A stretch of DNA of 64,000 nucleotides from Chloroflexota bacterium. GTDB taxonomy: Bacteria > Chloroflexota > Dormibacteria > Dormibacterales > Dormibacteraceae. Positions within the stretch are counted from its first letter, which is position 1. Each line of letters begins with the position of its first letter. Where the stretch lies: positions 1 to 64,000 of the forward strand of contig VBFH01000031.1 of NCBI GenBank assembly GCA_005883575.1, read 5' to 3'. Shown in pieces: positions 26,184 to 34,815 of the stretch. A model generated the notes under the pieces. It saw only the letters and a program-made list of their open reading frames with translations, was not told the DNA's origin and searched no databases. The position numbers and the translations under genes are program-made.

Positions 26184-27277
26184 GGCCGGGTCACCACACA
26201 CAGAACCGCTTCGACGTCGACCTGAGAGCGATCGCCGCGAACGTTGCCACGGTTCGCCGCAGCATCGGCGCCGGGGTCTGGCTCTGTGTCGCTCTGAAAG
26301 CAGATGCCTACGGTTTCGGCCTCCTGCCGGTGGCGAAGACCGTTCTCGACGCGGGCGCTGACGCGGTGGCGGTTGGTTCCGTCGCCGACGGCATCACGCT
26401 CAGGCAGCATCGGATCAGGGCGCCCATCCTAGTCTACGGCGGTGAACGCTTGGGCCCTTCGTCGGTGCGCGAGCTCGAGCAATACCGCCTGATCGGGACA
26501 GTCCATAATGCCGATTCGCTTCGCATGTGCAGGCAATCGGCGCGTCGCGGCCTCGAGGTGATGATCGAAGTCGACGTCGGTCTTTGGCGCTTGGGCTTCG
26601 ATCGCCACGATGTCGCCCAGGTCGCCGAAGCTATACGAGCGGAAGACGCACTCCGGCTACGCGGAATCTACACGCATATGCGAGTTGAAGCGCGACCCGA
26701 TGCGCGCGGAATGAAGAACCAGTTCGCCGCTTTTCTGGCAGCGCTGAGGAGCGCCGGTCCGGTTCCCTTGACCATCGCGGCGAGCAGCCGCGTCCTCGAT
26801 CGCTCGTCGGCGATGGTTTTGAACGGCGTTGACGTCGGCCGGGCCGTGTACGGTCTGCTTCCTTCGAGAAGCGGGCGGCTGGGGCCGCGGCTCAAGCCGG
26901 CATTCGCGCGACTGCGCTCGCAACTGACAACGCTCAAGCCGGTCCCCCCGCAAAGCCGCACCGGGAGCCTCGCCGCGGTACGTCTGCTTGGCGTCATACC
27001 TTTTGGGCGCGCCTCCGGCATGCCGGGAATCAGCGTAGGAGCCGTACTCATACGCGGCCGTCGCGCGAGGGTCGTCGGCGCCCCTTCTCTAGAACACACG
27101 CGCATCGACCTGAGCCGGCACCCGACAGCTCGCGTTGGCGACGAGGTGGTCGTGTTGGGTCGGCAGGGCACGGCCGAGATCAGCGCGGCCGAGGTACTCC
27201 GTGCGCATCCCGAGCTCCCGGATTCAGCGCTTGCCCTCCAGGTCGGGGCTGCGGTTGAACGCTTCTATCTCAGTTAA
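26180..27277 (+). CDS. Alanine racemase-fold PLP protein with altered catalytic residues
   Basis: 365 residues of the alanine racemase family: 'VALKADAYGFGLLPVAKTV' carries the PLP Lys and neighbouring Tyr, 'VDVGLWRLGF', 'LRGIYTHM' and 'VDVGRAVYGLLPS' follow in order, and a C-terminal beta-domain is present. In true racemases the C-terminal domain supplies a second catalytic base in 'VSYG'; the aligned stretch here reads 'QSRTG', the 'GYADG' loop reads 'GRASG' and the 'MDQ' motif reads 'RIDLS'. It may epimerise by another route, bind PLP without racemising, or do other chemistry. The ATG at 26180 overlaps HyuB by 4 nt; context suggests an amino acid derivative as substrate. Confidence 0.8.
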   Translation: MRPGHHTQNRFDVDLRAIAANVATVRRSIGAGVWLCVALKADAYGFGLLPVAKTVLDAGADAVAVGSVADGITLRQHRIRAPILVYGGERLGPSSVRELEQYRLIGTVHNADSLRMCRQSARRGLEVMIEVDVGLWRLGFDRHDVAQVAEAIRAEDALRLRGIYTHMRVEARPDARGMKNQFAAFLAALRSAGPVPLTIAASSRVLDRSSAMVLNGVDVGRAVYGLLPSRSGRLGPRLKPAFARLRSQLTTLKPVPPQSRTGSLAAVRLLGVIPFGRASGMPGISVGAVLIRGRRARVVGAPSLEHTRIDLSRHPTARVGDEVVVLGRQGTAEISAAEVLRAHPELPDSALALQVGAAVERFYLS

Positions 27278-27283
27278 GGATCG

Positions 27284-27595
27284 TCAGGGGATCTCCAGCT
27301 CGAGAAGCGGTGCGTACTGCTGCGCTCCGAAGACGTCGGTTTCGCCCGGATCACCGCTTGCTATGGGTCTTCGCATGTTGATCTTGATTGCATTCCCGGG
27401 CTCAAAAGCGATGATCGAGATCACGTCGGCCAATTCGACTCCGTAGCACGCGGCGATTGCCTCGGGGGTCACGGCACCCGAGTCTAGGACGCGCCGGTAT
27501 GTCTCCTTGGCGTCGAAAACGATGTCGAACGTCAGATGGAAGTTGCCCGCGTTCTTGGAGGAGAGACCGCTCGCCAGGTCAGAAAGCTTACTCAG
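27284..27595 (-). CDS. DUF4387 protein, copy 1 (partner of AtuA-like 1)
   Basis: About 103 residues. Conserved signature: 'SSKNAGNFHLTFDIVFD' near the N-terminus and 'SGDPGETDVFGAQQYAPLLE' at the C-terminus. The function of DUF4387 is unknown; it typically follows a DUF1446/AtuA-like gene, as here. The only codon that starts at the conserved boundary is a CTG overlapping the AtuA-like stop (CTGA); the ORF-track start at 27667 would overlap that gene by 76 nt. Start therefore tentative. It converges with the racemase-fold gene, only 6 nt apart. Confidence 0.78.
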   Translation of the reverse strand: MSKLSDLASGLSSKNAGNFHLTFDIVFDAKETYRRVLDSGAVTPEAIAACYGVELADVISIIAFEPGNAIKINMRRPIASGDPGETDVFGAQQYAPLLELEIP

Positions 27596-28962
27596 CTGAC
27601 GCTCTCCACCTCTACGCGGCAGCAGTCGAAGGGATTGGCGATGGTGACCAGGTGATCGATTGTCCACCGGTATGCCTCCTGGTCCGGCGAGAGGACCTCA
27701 TCACCCGGAAGAGCGGCACCGCCTCCCTTACCGAACTTGCCACCGTACTGTGCTCGGAGTGACCCGTACTTCACCAGCTTGGCGATTCGGGTTGCCGTCC
27801 CTTCGTCCGGTGCGATGGCCTGGGCGAGAACTGCGATCTCGTGCCCCGAATTGGCGTTCATCAGGTCGCGAGCGCCCATGATTGCGTCTCTCCCATATAC
27901 GGAAAAGTGAAGCTGCCATCCGTCGGCGCCGACCACCCGCACGACCTCGCGGCGGATGTCCTCGAGGATCTCGTTGATGTGCGCGATCGCTACCGGGTCG
28001 CGAAAGCCGAATATAACCACCTTGCGGGCGCCGACCCAGCCCGAACCTTCCACCTTGACTCGATACTCGGCCGCTTCGACCCACCGCGAACCGGTGACCC
28101 TGACCACTCGATCCGACATCGCCTCGTATGCGACATGGGTCATGTCGACCATGCCTCCAGGCCCTGCCTGGTGAAATGGGTCGAGGCGTTCATAAAGAGT
28201 GTGGCCCGTCACCGAAGCGGGCGTGCACCGCATCGCCGGGTGAAGAGGCTCGACGGTGAATCCGTCCACATCGACGATTCCTATCACCGACTCCCGCTGC
28301 AGAGGCGGAGTCGCGACTAGCGGTCCACACTCGATGCATTTGCCCATGTGCAGCGAAAGGCCGCGCTCCAGGCCTAACCACACTGGGTGAGCTGCGAAGA
28401 GCACGTCGTCACACGACCTCCCAGCGATGATCACGTCGGCGCCATCGTCAAGGGCGCGCAGGTAGGGCTCAACTCCGATCATGGCGACAGCGTTCGCGGT
28501 CTCATCGATCACCTGGTCGGTAAGCGGCCACGGCGCCCCCAGCGGTGCCGAGTACGCAACGCGATCTCGAAGCCAGTCCTTGGTGACCTGGCTGTAGATG
28601 CGCGCGATCTTCAACGGCCCGAGGCGTTCGCGCCGGATCGTCGCCGACACAAGGTCGAAATAGAGGTCAACCGCCTTGTCGAGACCTGCCCCGCCCGCTG
28701 AGCCAACAATCATCCGGGCGCCGCACGCGCGGGCACCCATGAGCATGGTGGTAAGGTCCTGGTCCTCCCACTCGCGGAGGTTGTACCAGTGCCCAGAGCC
28801 GAGATAGAACGGACCGATGTCACCGGAGCCTGCATCCGCGGCAACGACGTCAGGACGCATCTTGATACCGGCCCAGAAAGAATCCGGATGAAAAGGCGTC
28901 AGTCCGAGCGAGCCAGAGGCGCAGAGAACCGCGGAGCGCTTAGCGGCCTGTCCTCGCGTCAT
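27592..28962 (-). CDS. AtuA-like (DUF1446) acyclic terpene utilisation family protein, copy 1
   Basis: 456 residues. Conserved positions shared with two other copies in this window are 'ADAGSGDIGPFYLGSG', 'IVGSAGGAG', 'VIIAGRSCDDVLFAAHP', 'HMGKCIECGPL' and 'YGRDAIMGARD'. The family is named after AtuA of terpene (citronellol) degradation, but its reaction is not established. It lies between an IclR regulator (4-nt overlap) and DUF4387, so the three are co-translated. The adjacent transcription factor suggests substrate-induced expression. Confidence 0.88.
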   Translation of the reverse strand: MTRGQAAKRSAVLCASGSLGLTPFHPDSFWAGIKMRPDVVAADAGSGDIGPFYLGSGHWYNLREWEDQDLTTMLMGARACGARMIVGSAGGAGLDKAVDLYFDLVSATIRRERLGPLKIARIYSQVTKDWLRDRVAYSAPLGAPWPLTDQVIDETANAVAMIGVEPYLRALDDGADVIIAGRSCDDVLFAAHPVWLGLERGLSLHMGKCIECGPLVATPPLQRESVIGIVDVDGFTVEPLHPAMRCTPASVTGHTLYERLDPFHQAGPGGMVDMTHVAYEAMSDRVVRVTGSRWVEAAEYRVKVEGSGWVGARKVVIFGFRDPVAIAHINEILEDIRREVVRVVGADGWQLHFSVYGRDAIMGARDLMNANSGHEIAVLAQAIAPDEGTATRIAKLVKYGSLRAQYGGKFGKGGGAALPGDEVLSPDQEAYRWTIDHLVTIANPFDCCRVEVESVS

Positions 28963-29849
28963 CGAGCCGCAGCATCATCCACCCCGACCTGCCATCGGCT
29001 ACGCCCGAGCAGGTCTGAGATCTCGCGCGTGGCCTTAGTCAGGTGCGGCGCCCATGCCTTGAGCTTCTCGAGCGTGCAGCGCTCGGCGGGCCCGGCCAGC
29101 GTTAGGGCTGCGCTGACCATGCCGCCAGGCTCGGGGATCGGCGCCGAGATCGCTGAAATGCCCCGAACGCGATCTTTGACTGCCAACGCGTAGCCGCGGT
29201 GCCGGATCTCCTCGAGCTCGTTTGCGAGCGTTGCGCTGTCCGGAACCCCCGACTCCTCCTGCCGCCGCGTGCTCAATGACCGCAAATAGGCACCGGTTTC
29301 CTTGGGCGTGGCGAACGCCAGCAGCACCTTGCCGGTGACACCGCTGTGGAGCGGCACGATGCGGCCGATCTCCGCGACCCATCTCACTTCGTGGCCGCTT
29401 TCGACCTGCTCGATGCAGACACGGTTCAGACCGGATCTGACGTTGAGAGTCGCCGTCTCTTCGGTCAGGTCCCGGAGCCTGACCATCCTCGGGTGAGCCA
29501 GGGTTCGCACGTCGGCCCGTGCGCTGAGCGAGCGGGCCAGGCTTAGTACCGACCACGCCAGCGTGTAACGCTGGCTGTCCTCGTCCTGCGCGACGAGATC
29601 CTTGCGCTTGAGCGCGGTCAGGATGCGGTGCACTGCGCTGCCTGTGGAACCTGTTGTTTCGGCAAGCTCGCTGACCGAGCCGTCTCCCCATTCCGCGAGC
29701 AGGAACATAATCTCCGCCGCCCTCTCCACCGCCAGGGCCGACGCGTTGGGTCGCTCAATGACCTTGGGCGAACGGCGCGGCGCCACCGCACTCTTGCCGG
29801 CGATCGCGGGTCGCCCACGAGTGGAGATGCGGACTGCGCCGTTGCTCAA
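28959..29849 (-). CDS. IclR-family transcriptional regulator
   Basis: 296 residues. An N-terminal winged helix ('AAEIMFLLAEWGDGSVSEL' then 'STGSAVHRILTALKRKDLVA', about residues 45-90) is followed by the GAF-like IclR effector domain with 'GHEVRWVAEIGRIVPLHSGV', 'TGKVLLAFA', 'GYALAVKDRVRGISAISAPI' and 'AALTLAGPA'. Start is TTG at 29849; the first 40 residues are basic and unconserved, so an internal start is possible. It begins an operon with AtuA-like 1 and DUF4387 and is the only IclR gene in the window, hence the best candidate to bind the recurring GGAATGnCATTCC-like sites, although direct evidence is lacking. Confidence 0.92.
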   Translation of the reverse strand: MSNGAVRISTRGRPAIAGKSAVAPRRSPKVIERPNASALAVERAAEIMFLLAEWGDGSVSELAETTGSTGSAVHRILTALKRKDLVAQDEDSQRYTLAWSVLSLARSLSARADVRTLAHPRMVRLRDLTEETATLNVRSGLNRVCIEQVESGHEVRWVAEIGRIVPLHSGVTGKVLLAFATPKETGAYLRSLSTRRQEESGVPDSATLANELEEIRHRGYALAVKDRVRGISAISAPIPEPGGMVSAALTLAGPAERCTLEKLKAWAPHLTKATREISDLLGRSRWQVGVDDAAAR

Positions 29850-29891
29850 TCTGCTGCGACTCTAGAGGCTAGCCTTCCGCCGCACAAGGTG

Positions 29892-30815
29892 TTACTGCTT
29901 CCACTCATGGCTGTGGTCAAGCCACCAATGTGCGATCTCGTCGCGGCGCGCAAACCACACGCCGCCTTTGTTCAGCGCGTGCTCGATGAACTCTCGCAGC
30001 GCGTTCGTCCGACCGGCCTGGCCAGTCCAGCGGCTGTGGAGGCCAACCGACATCATCTTCGGGTACCCGCGCTCGCCTTCGCGATGCAACTCGTCGACCG
30101 CCCGCCGCAACATGCCCGAAAACGTGTCAGGCGTGACCGATCCTTCGGCCAGGATGAATCGGACGTCGTTGTAGGTCTGGCTGTAGGGGATGACCAGATG
30201 GCGCTTGCCCTGTGCTTCCGTGAAATAAGGGAGGTCATCGTTGTAGGTCTCTGAGTCGTATATGAAACCGCCCTCTTCGACCAGCAGATCCCGCGTCCAG
30301 GGTGTGGAGCTATACCGCCAGTACCAGCCGACGGGCCTTGATCCGGTGGTGCGGCGTATCGCGTCGACGGCGCGGTCGATCTCTTGCCTTTCTTCCTCAC
30401 GTGTCTTGAAATCGGTTGGTGTGCTCCAGCGGTAGCCGTGAGAGCACGGCTCATGTCCACGCTCGCGGATCGCACCCGCAACCGCCGGGTTCAGCTCCAG
30501 CGCCATGCCACACGCGAAGAACGTGCACTTGATCCTGTACTCGTCGAACATGTTGAGTAGGCGCCACACGCCAGCCCGGCTTCCATACTCGTACACGGCC
30601 TCCATCGCGAAGTCGCGATGGTCCTTGCCGTAGGCCCAGTTCAGCTCAGCCAGGCCATCGGTATGTGAGTCGCCGAGCCGCTCGTAGGCCTCCGAGCCTT
30701 CCTCGTAGTTGATGACCAGGTTCACCGCAACCTTGGCATCGTTGGGCCAGACGACCTTCGGCGGGCGGCCTCCGTAACCGATCAGGTCCCGAGGACGAAC
30801 CTCAGTTGACTGCAT
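29892..30815 (-). CDS. Polysaccharide deacetylase-family protein, PuuE (allantoinase)-like
   Basis: 307 residues of the NodB-like fold. 'KVAVNLVINYEEGSE' at the N-terminus, 'KCTFFACGMALELNPAVAG', 'GHEPCSHGYRWS' with the metal His, 'GSRPVGWYWRYSSTPWTRDL' and 'MMSVGLHSRWTGQAGR' match the allantoinase-type PuuE branch of the family, which opens a hydantoin ring, more than chitin deacetylases. The ATG at 30815 has GGAAGGGAG about 8 nt upstream; the longer ORF-track start is not needed. Its promoter region carries a candidate operator, and the gene lies between a FAD reductase and IclR on the same strand. Confidence 0.85.
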   Translation of the reverse strand: MQSTEVRPRDLIGYGGRPPKVVWPNDAKVAVNLVINYEEGSEAYERLGDSHTDGLAELNWAYGKDHRDFAMEAVYEYGSRAGVWRLLNMFDEYRIKCTFFACGMALELNPAVAGAIRERGHEPCSHGYRWSTPTDFKTREEERQEIDRAVDAIRRTTGSRPVGWYWRYSSTPWTRDLLVEEGGFIYDSETYNDDLPYFTEAQGKRHLVIPYSQTYNDVRFILAEGSVTPDTFSGMLRRAVDELHREGERGYPKMMSVGLHSRWTGQAGRTNALREFIEHALNKGGVWFARRDEIAHWWLDHSHEWKQ

Positions 30816-30859
30816 GGCGCGCACTCCCTTCCATAGCCCGAGCCCCATTCGGTATAACC

Positions 30860-30872
30860 GAAATGCCATTCC
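30860..30872. promoter_or_regulatory. GAAATGCCATTCC palindrome, candidate shared operator
   Basis: One mismatch from GGAATGnCATTCC. It lies in the 63-nt gap just upstream of the PuuE-like gene (minus strand), close to AT-rich TTATAC and GATAAT stretches that could serve as a -10 element, so a bound protein would block transcription. Confidence 0.45.
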
Positions 30873-30878
30873 ATATTA

Positions 30879-32279
30879 TCAGCCGCCATCCGGCTGTCCC
30901 GGAGACGCGCGACTTCGCGCTGACTTCGCGGCCGATTGCACATATGCCGCGATGGACTCTGCCGCAATGTATCCAAACGTTGCCGCGGTTGCGAGTCCAC
31001 CCACGTATCCGCCGTTAGGGCCACCCTGGATTCCCCCCGCCGTGCTTCCTGCCGCGAACAGACCGGGGATCGCTCGTCCGCCAGGGGCGCGAACAGCCGC
31101 GTCCGGGCCGATTTTTGCGCCACCCATGGTGAAAGTGATGCCGGGGATGACGCGCGCGGCGTGGAATGGCGGGCGCGAGACCGGGCACGCACCGCGGACG
31201 GTGTTGTGTGCGGCAATGGCCCGGGCCAGTCGATCCGGCTTGCAGGCAAGTCGCTGGGCGAGCCCCGAGATCGTGTCCGAACTGACGAGGTGAGCACCCC
31301 TTCTCATGAGCTCCGGATTTGGCGCCGGTAGGCCGAGCTTGCCGCGGCCGGGTTCGCCGTTCCAGATTTCCTCGTCGAACACAACTGCAAAGCCACGTGG
31401 GTCTTCGCTGCGCGCCATTCGTGTGACGAGGCCCACCGCGGACGTGTCTACGGGGACGCGATCGCCGTGGCGCGTGACAACGACGCCAACCATGCATAGC
31501 TCGTCGAGGTGTGGAAACGGCCAGAGCTCGTCGGACTCGAGCGCATTGATTGACACTAGGTGGCCGTAGACACGACCCAGCCCCACCGCCTCGGCCCCGT
31601 TCTCGAGCAGCATGCGCAGGCCGTCACCTGTGCCGGTAGTCGAGGCGCGCAACAGGCAGAGCCCGGCGTTGGGGCCAACATACCGACTCAACATCTCCTG
31701 GTTGGCTTGAAACCCGCCATCGGCAAACAGCACTGTGCCGGCCTCCAGGCTCGCCTCGCCGGCCTCTGTTTGAAACCCGACTTGCCAGCCGCCGCTGAGC
31801 CTGTGGAGCGAGTGCGCGGCAGCGCCCATCCGCAGGTCGCCTCGCCACTCCCGAAACCGCTCGTAAAGGCGCTGCATCGCCTTCGACGGCCCGAGGTCTG
31901 GGAGTAGCCGGCGTCCAGTGCCAACTCGGAACGGCCAGAGCGTCCAGCGTGTGGCGGGTTCCTCGGTCTTGGCCCGCATCTCGACCCCTTCGGCCTGCAA
32001 CCAGGGAATGATGTTTCCGGACTGCGAGGCGAGCGCGCCGGCGAGCTCGTCGTCGATCTCCCCGCTTGTCTCGGCCAGCAACCGCTCGCGTTTCACGTCC
32101 GCGGGCGAATCAGGCGGTTCCCACGCGATGTGGAGCAGACCTCCTGAGATGACCGCGTTGCCCAGGCCACCGTCGACGTCGCCCTTCTCCAGCACAGTCG
32201 CGCGAACTCCGATTTGCTGGAGCCGCCGGGCGGCTACCATGCCCGCAAAACCGCCGCCCACGATGACACAAGGATTCAT
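30879..32279 (-). CDS. FAD-dependent fumarate reductase-type oxidoreductase
   Basis: 466 residues. The N-terminal FAD fold is 'VIVGGGFAGMVAARRLQQIG' ending in 'TVLEKG', followed by 'GLGNAVISGGLLHIAW'; 'GTVLFADGGFQANQEMLSRY' and the C-terminal 'GLFAAGSTAGGIQGGPNGGY' with 'GGLATAATFGYIAAESI' are the conserved elements of the succinate dehydrogenase/fumarate reductase flavoprotein superfamily (including ketosteroid and tricarballylate dehydrogenases). The ATG at 32279 starts immediately before the FAD motif. It is divergent from the ABC ATPase gene; the 93-nt interval contains an operator-like palindrome. Substrate unknown. Confidence 0.85.
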   Translation of the reverse strand: MNPCVIVGGGFAGMVAARRLQQIGVRATVLEKGDVDGGLGNAVISGGLLHIAWEPPDSPADVKRERLLAETSGEIDDELAGALASQSGNIIPWLQAEGVEMRAKTEEPATRWTLWPFRVGTGRRLLPDLGPSKAMQRLYERFREWRGDLRMGAAAHSLHRLSGGWQVGFQTEAGEASLEAGTVLFADGGFQANQEMLSRYVGPNAGLCLLRASTTGTGDGLRMLLENGAEAVGLGRVYGHLVSINALESDELWPFPHLDELCMVGVVVTRHGDRVPVDTSAVGLVTRMARSEDPRGFAVVFDEEIWNGEPGRGKLGLPAPNPELMRRGAHLVSSDTISGLAQRLACKPDRLARAIAAHNTVRGACPVSRPPFHAARVIPGITFTMGGAKIGPDAAVRAPGGRAIPGLFAAGSTAGGIQGGPNGGYVGGLATAATFGYIAAESIAAYVQSAAKSARSRASPGQPDGG

Positions 32280-32323
32280 AGGTCGCAGCCGAACGCCATT
32301 AGGACATACATGATCACGCATTT

Positions 32324-32336
32324 GGAATGCCGTTTC
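32324..32336. promoter_or_regulatory. GGAATGCCGTTTC palindrome, candidate shared operator
   Basis: Two mismatches from GGAATGnCATTCC, in the short interval between the divergent FAD reductase and ABC transporter ATPase genes. The flanks also match the site at 30860 when read on the opposite strand (CCGAAAxGxCATTCCA), extending the similarity beyond the core. Confidence 0.4.
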
Positions 32337-32372
32337 GGTTGTGGACGGTCGCGCTAGCATGAGGTTGCGAGC

Positions 32373-33938
32373 GTGACCACCGCAGGGAGCATCGACGGCG
32401 TCCAGCCGATTATCAGCGTCCGCAACATCTCAAAGACTTTCACTGGGAAGCGGGTGCTTGAGAACTTCGATCTCGACGTCATGCCCGGCGAGGTCCATGG
32501 CCTAGTCGGCCAGAACGGATCTGGCAAGTCGACGTTCATAAAGATCCTCGCCGGCTTTCACGCGCCAGACGCGACTTCGGATTCGTCCGTGAACGTCCGT
32601 GGGCATGACGTCACTTTTCCGATGCGTCCCGGGGAGGCCGCTCGGCTTGGCCTCGCGTTCGTCCATCAGGACCTCGGTCTGGTCGAGACCGCCAGCGTGC
32701 TGGAGAATATGCGCGTCCGCCGTTACGATCTCGGCCTGGGCTGGCGAATCAAGTGGCGTCGCGAGCGCCAGTACGTGAGGAGGATCCTCGAGGCCTTCGG
32801 GCTCGACATCGATCCGGAGGCGCAGATCTCGTCGTTGCGCCAGGCGGACAAGGCGCAGATCGCGATCGTCCGAGCGTTTGACCAGCTCCGGCAGTCCGAG
32901 CGTGGCCTTCTCGTCCTCGATGAGCCGACTCCCTACCTACCCAGAGATGGCGTCGAGCGCGTCTTCAGGACCGTGCGGGACGTCGCCGCCAGGGGCTTTG
33001 GCGTCCTGTTCGTGTCGCACCGCCTCGAGGAGGTGTTTGAGATCACCCGCCGGGTGACGACACTCCGGGATGGGAAAGTTGTCGATTGCATGCCCACTTC
33101 GTCGCTAACCGAAGAGACGCTGATCGAGCGAATTCTCGGTTTCTCGCTGGAGCAGCTCTACCCGGAGCCACATACCCCGAGGACCGAGCGAATGCTCTCT
33201 GTCAAGAACGTGTCAGGCGCCACCGTCGACGATGTGTCCTTCGACTTGCACAAGGGTGAGATCCTCGGCGTGACTGGACTGCTCGGCATGGGTTGGGACC
33301 GGCTGCCTTACCTGCTATTTGGAGCCGAAAAAGCCAGCCGTGGCCTCCTCGAGCTTGGCTCGCGGACGATCCGACTTGAGACTCTTCAGCCGCAAGGTGC
33401 GATCAAGAGCGGGATCGCTTTTCTGCCCGCAAACCGGCTCGGCGATGGCTCGCTCCAGACCGCGACGGTGAAGGAGAATGTGACTCTTGCGAAGCTTGAC
33501 GAGTTCTTCCTAAGCGGCTTCCTGCGCCTAGGGCGCGAGCGCGACACGGTCGAGCGAATCCTCTCCGATTATGACGTCCGTCCGCGCGATCCCGAGCGCG
33601 TGTTCTCGACACTGAGCGGCGGGAACCAGCAGAAGGTGTTGCTTGCCAAATGGTTTGAGACGCGTCCCAAAGTTCTGCTCCTGCACGAGCCGACTCAGGG
33701 CGTCGACGTCGGGGCGCGGGCGCAGATCTTCCGTCGGATCAGGGACGCCGCTGCGGCTGGCGCTGCCATCCTGCTGGCCACTTCAGAGTACGAAGACCTG
33801 CCTTTCCTGTGTGATCGGGTCATCGTCTTCCGGGGCGGTCGGGCGGTAGCACAGCTGCACGGTCCGTCGCTGACCACGGAAAGAATTGTCGAGCAGAGCT
33901 TCCGGGTCACTCTCCCGAGCAATCTCGCCGTCAGCTAG
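32373..33938 (+). CDS. Ribose-type ABC importer, double ATP-binding subunit
   Basis: 521 residues with two fused nucleotide-binding domains in the RbsA/MglA style. Domain 1 has an intact Walker A 'GLVGQNGSGKST' and Walker B 'GLLVLDEPTPYLP' but a degenerate signature. Domain 2 has lost Walker A ('GVTGLLGMGWDRLPYL') yet keeps 'LSGGNQQKVLLAKW' and 'LLLHEPTQGVDVGA', with His replacing the Walker B Asp. This asymmetry is common in the family. GTG start at 32373 with GAGG upstream. The matching permease and binding protein are 3.7 kb downstream, separated by enzymes probably acting on the imported compound. Confidence 0.93.
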   Translation: MTTAGSIDGVQPIISVRNISKTFTGKRVLENFDLDVMPGEVHGLVGQNGSGKSTFIKILAGFHAPDATSDSSVNVRGHDVTFPMRPGEAARLGLAFVHQDLGLVETASVLENMRVRRYDLGLGWRIKWRRERQYVRRILEAFGLDIDPEAQISSLRQADKAQIAIVRAFDQLRQSERGLLVLDEPTPYLPRDGVERVFRTVRDVAARGFGVLFVSHRLEEVFEITRRVTTLRDGKVVDCMPTSSLTEETLIERILGFSLEQLYPEPHTPRTERMLSVKNVSGATVDDVSFDLHKGEILGVTGLLGMGWDRLPYLLFGAEKASRGLLELGSRTIRLETLQPQGAIKSGIAFLPANRLGDGSLQTATVKENVTLAKLDEFFLSGFLRLGRERDTVERILSDYDVRPRDPERVFSTLSGGNQQKVLLAKWFETRPKVLLLHEPTQGVDVGARAQIFRRIRDAAAAGAAILLATSEYEDLPFLCDRVIVFRGGRAVAQLHGPSLTTERIVEQSFRVTLPSNLAVS

Positions 33939-34045
33939 CTGGAACGGTTCCTCGAAAGAAGCCGACGAAAATTGAAATGGTATACTAGCTTTGCTGTGGC
34001 CCCAGCCGCACTGAGTATCGCTGCGCACTGCAGGAGGTGCCCGGA

Positions 34046-34750
34046 GTGAAAGAGGTCTTCGGCAAGATGGTCTGCGAGACCATCGAAGAGGTGCTCAATC
34101 CTGACTGGTGCGCGGTGCTCCCAATCGATCTTCAGAACGATTTCATGCTGCCGAGCGGCGTGGTCGGCAAGGCCGGAGGCGACCTCACAGCGATGGGCGA
34201 GCTGCTTCCCAAGGCGGAGCACTTCATCAAGCGAACTCGTGATTTCGGGGTCAAGCTCGTGCACATTCGCATCGTCGACCTACCAAACGGTGAGAGCGAT
34301 TCACCCTCGTGGATCCGCTCGAAGGGCTTGATGTCCAACGTTCACGCGTTTGCGGTCGAAGGCACTTGGGGCGCCGAGTTCTGCGAGGGCTGCGAGCCCC
34401 GGCCCGGTGAGCTTGTCGTAACCAAGCATCGATCGAGCGCGTTCGTCGGTACGAACCTCGACATGATCCTCAAGAACAACGGCGTCAAGACCGTTGTAAT
34501 CATTGGCGAGCAGACGCCGGGTTGCGTCGAAGCGACCTACCGCGACGCGGCTTATTACGACTTCTACAACGTGTTGGTCGAGGACTGTGTGGCCGCCCGC
34601 GACCGCCAGCTACACGATGCGTCAATCAATATCCAGAAGGCACGCCACGACGTGGTGACCATGGATCAGGTCTTCTCCATCTGGAGCAAGTATCGCAATG
34701 GATCGCTGGTCGCTCTTGAGGCGAGCGCGGTCACTGAAATGGCGAAGTAG
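34046..34750 (+). CDS. Isochorismatase-like cysteine hydrolase
   Basis: 234 residues. The catalytic triad of cysteine amidohydrolases is visible: Asp in 'LPIDLQNDFMLPSG', Lys in 'VTKHRSSAFVGTNL' and Cys in 'GEQTPGCVEATYRDAAYYDF'. Such enzymes hydrolyse carbamates, ureidoacrylates, N-carbamoylsarcosine or nicotinamide. The GTG at 34046 lies 7-8 nt after AGGAGGT and is preferred over the GTG at 34037 that sits within that site. With the neighbouring AtuA-like/DUF4387 pair and the ABC importer it probably releases ammonia or carbamate from an imported compound. Confidence 0.88.
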   Translation: MKEVFGKMVCETIEEVLNPDWCAVLPIDLQNDFMLPSGVVGKAGGDLTAMGELLPKAEHFIKRTRDFGVKLVHIRIVDLPNGESDSPSWIRSKGLMSNVHAFAVEGTWGAEFCEGCEPRPGELVVTKHRSSAFVGTNLDMILKNNGVKTVVIIGEQTPGCVEATYRDAAYYDFYNVLVEDCVAARDRQLHDASINIQKARHDVVTMDQVFSIWSKYRNGSLVALEASAVTEMAK

Positions 34751-34815
34751 CCGCCCTCCGCCGCCGCCACGCAACTCAGATCGGACCAGCTTCCATCGCT
34801 ACAGGCGCCACTCAC

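Noticed and set aside
33974-33986. GAAATGGTATACT as a further copy of the shared palindrome
   Set aside because: Four mismatches; more likely includes a -10-like TATACT of the cysteine hydrolase promoter.
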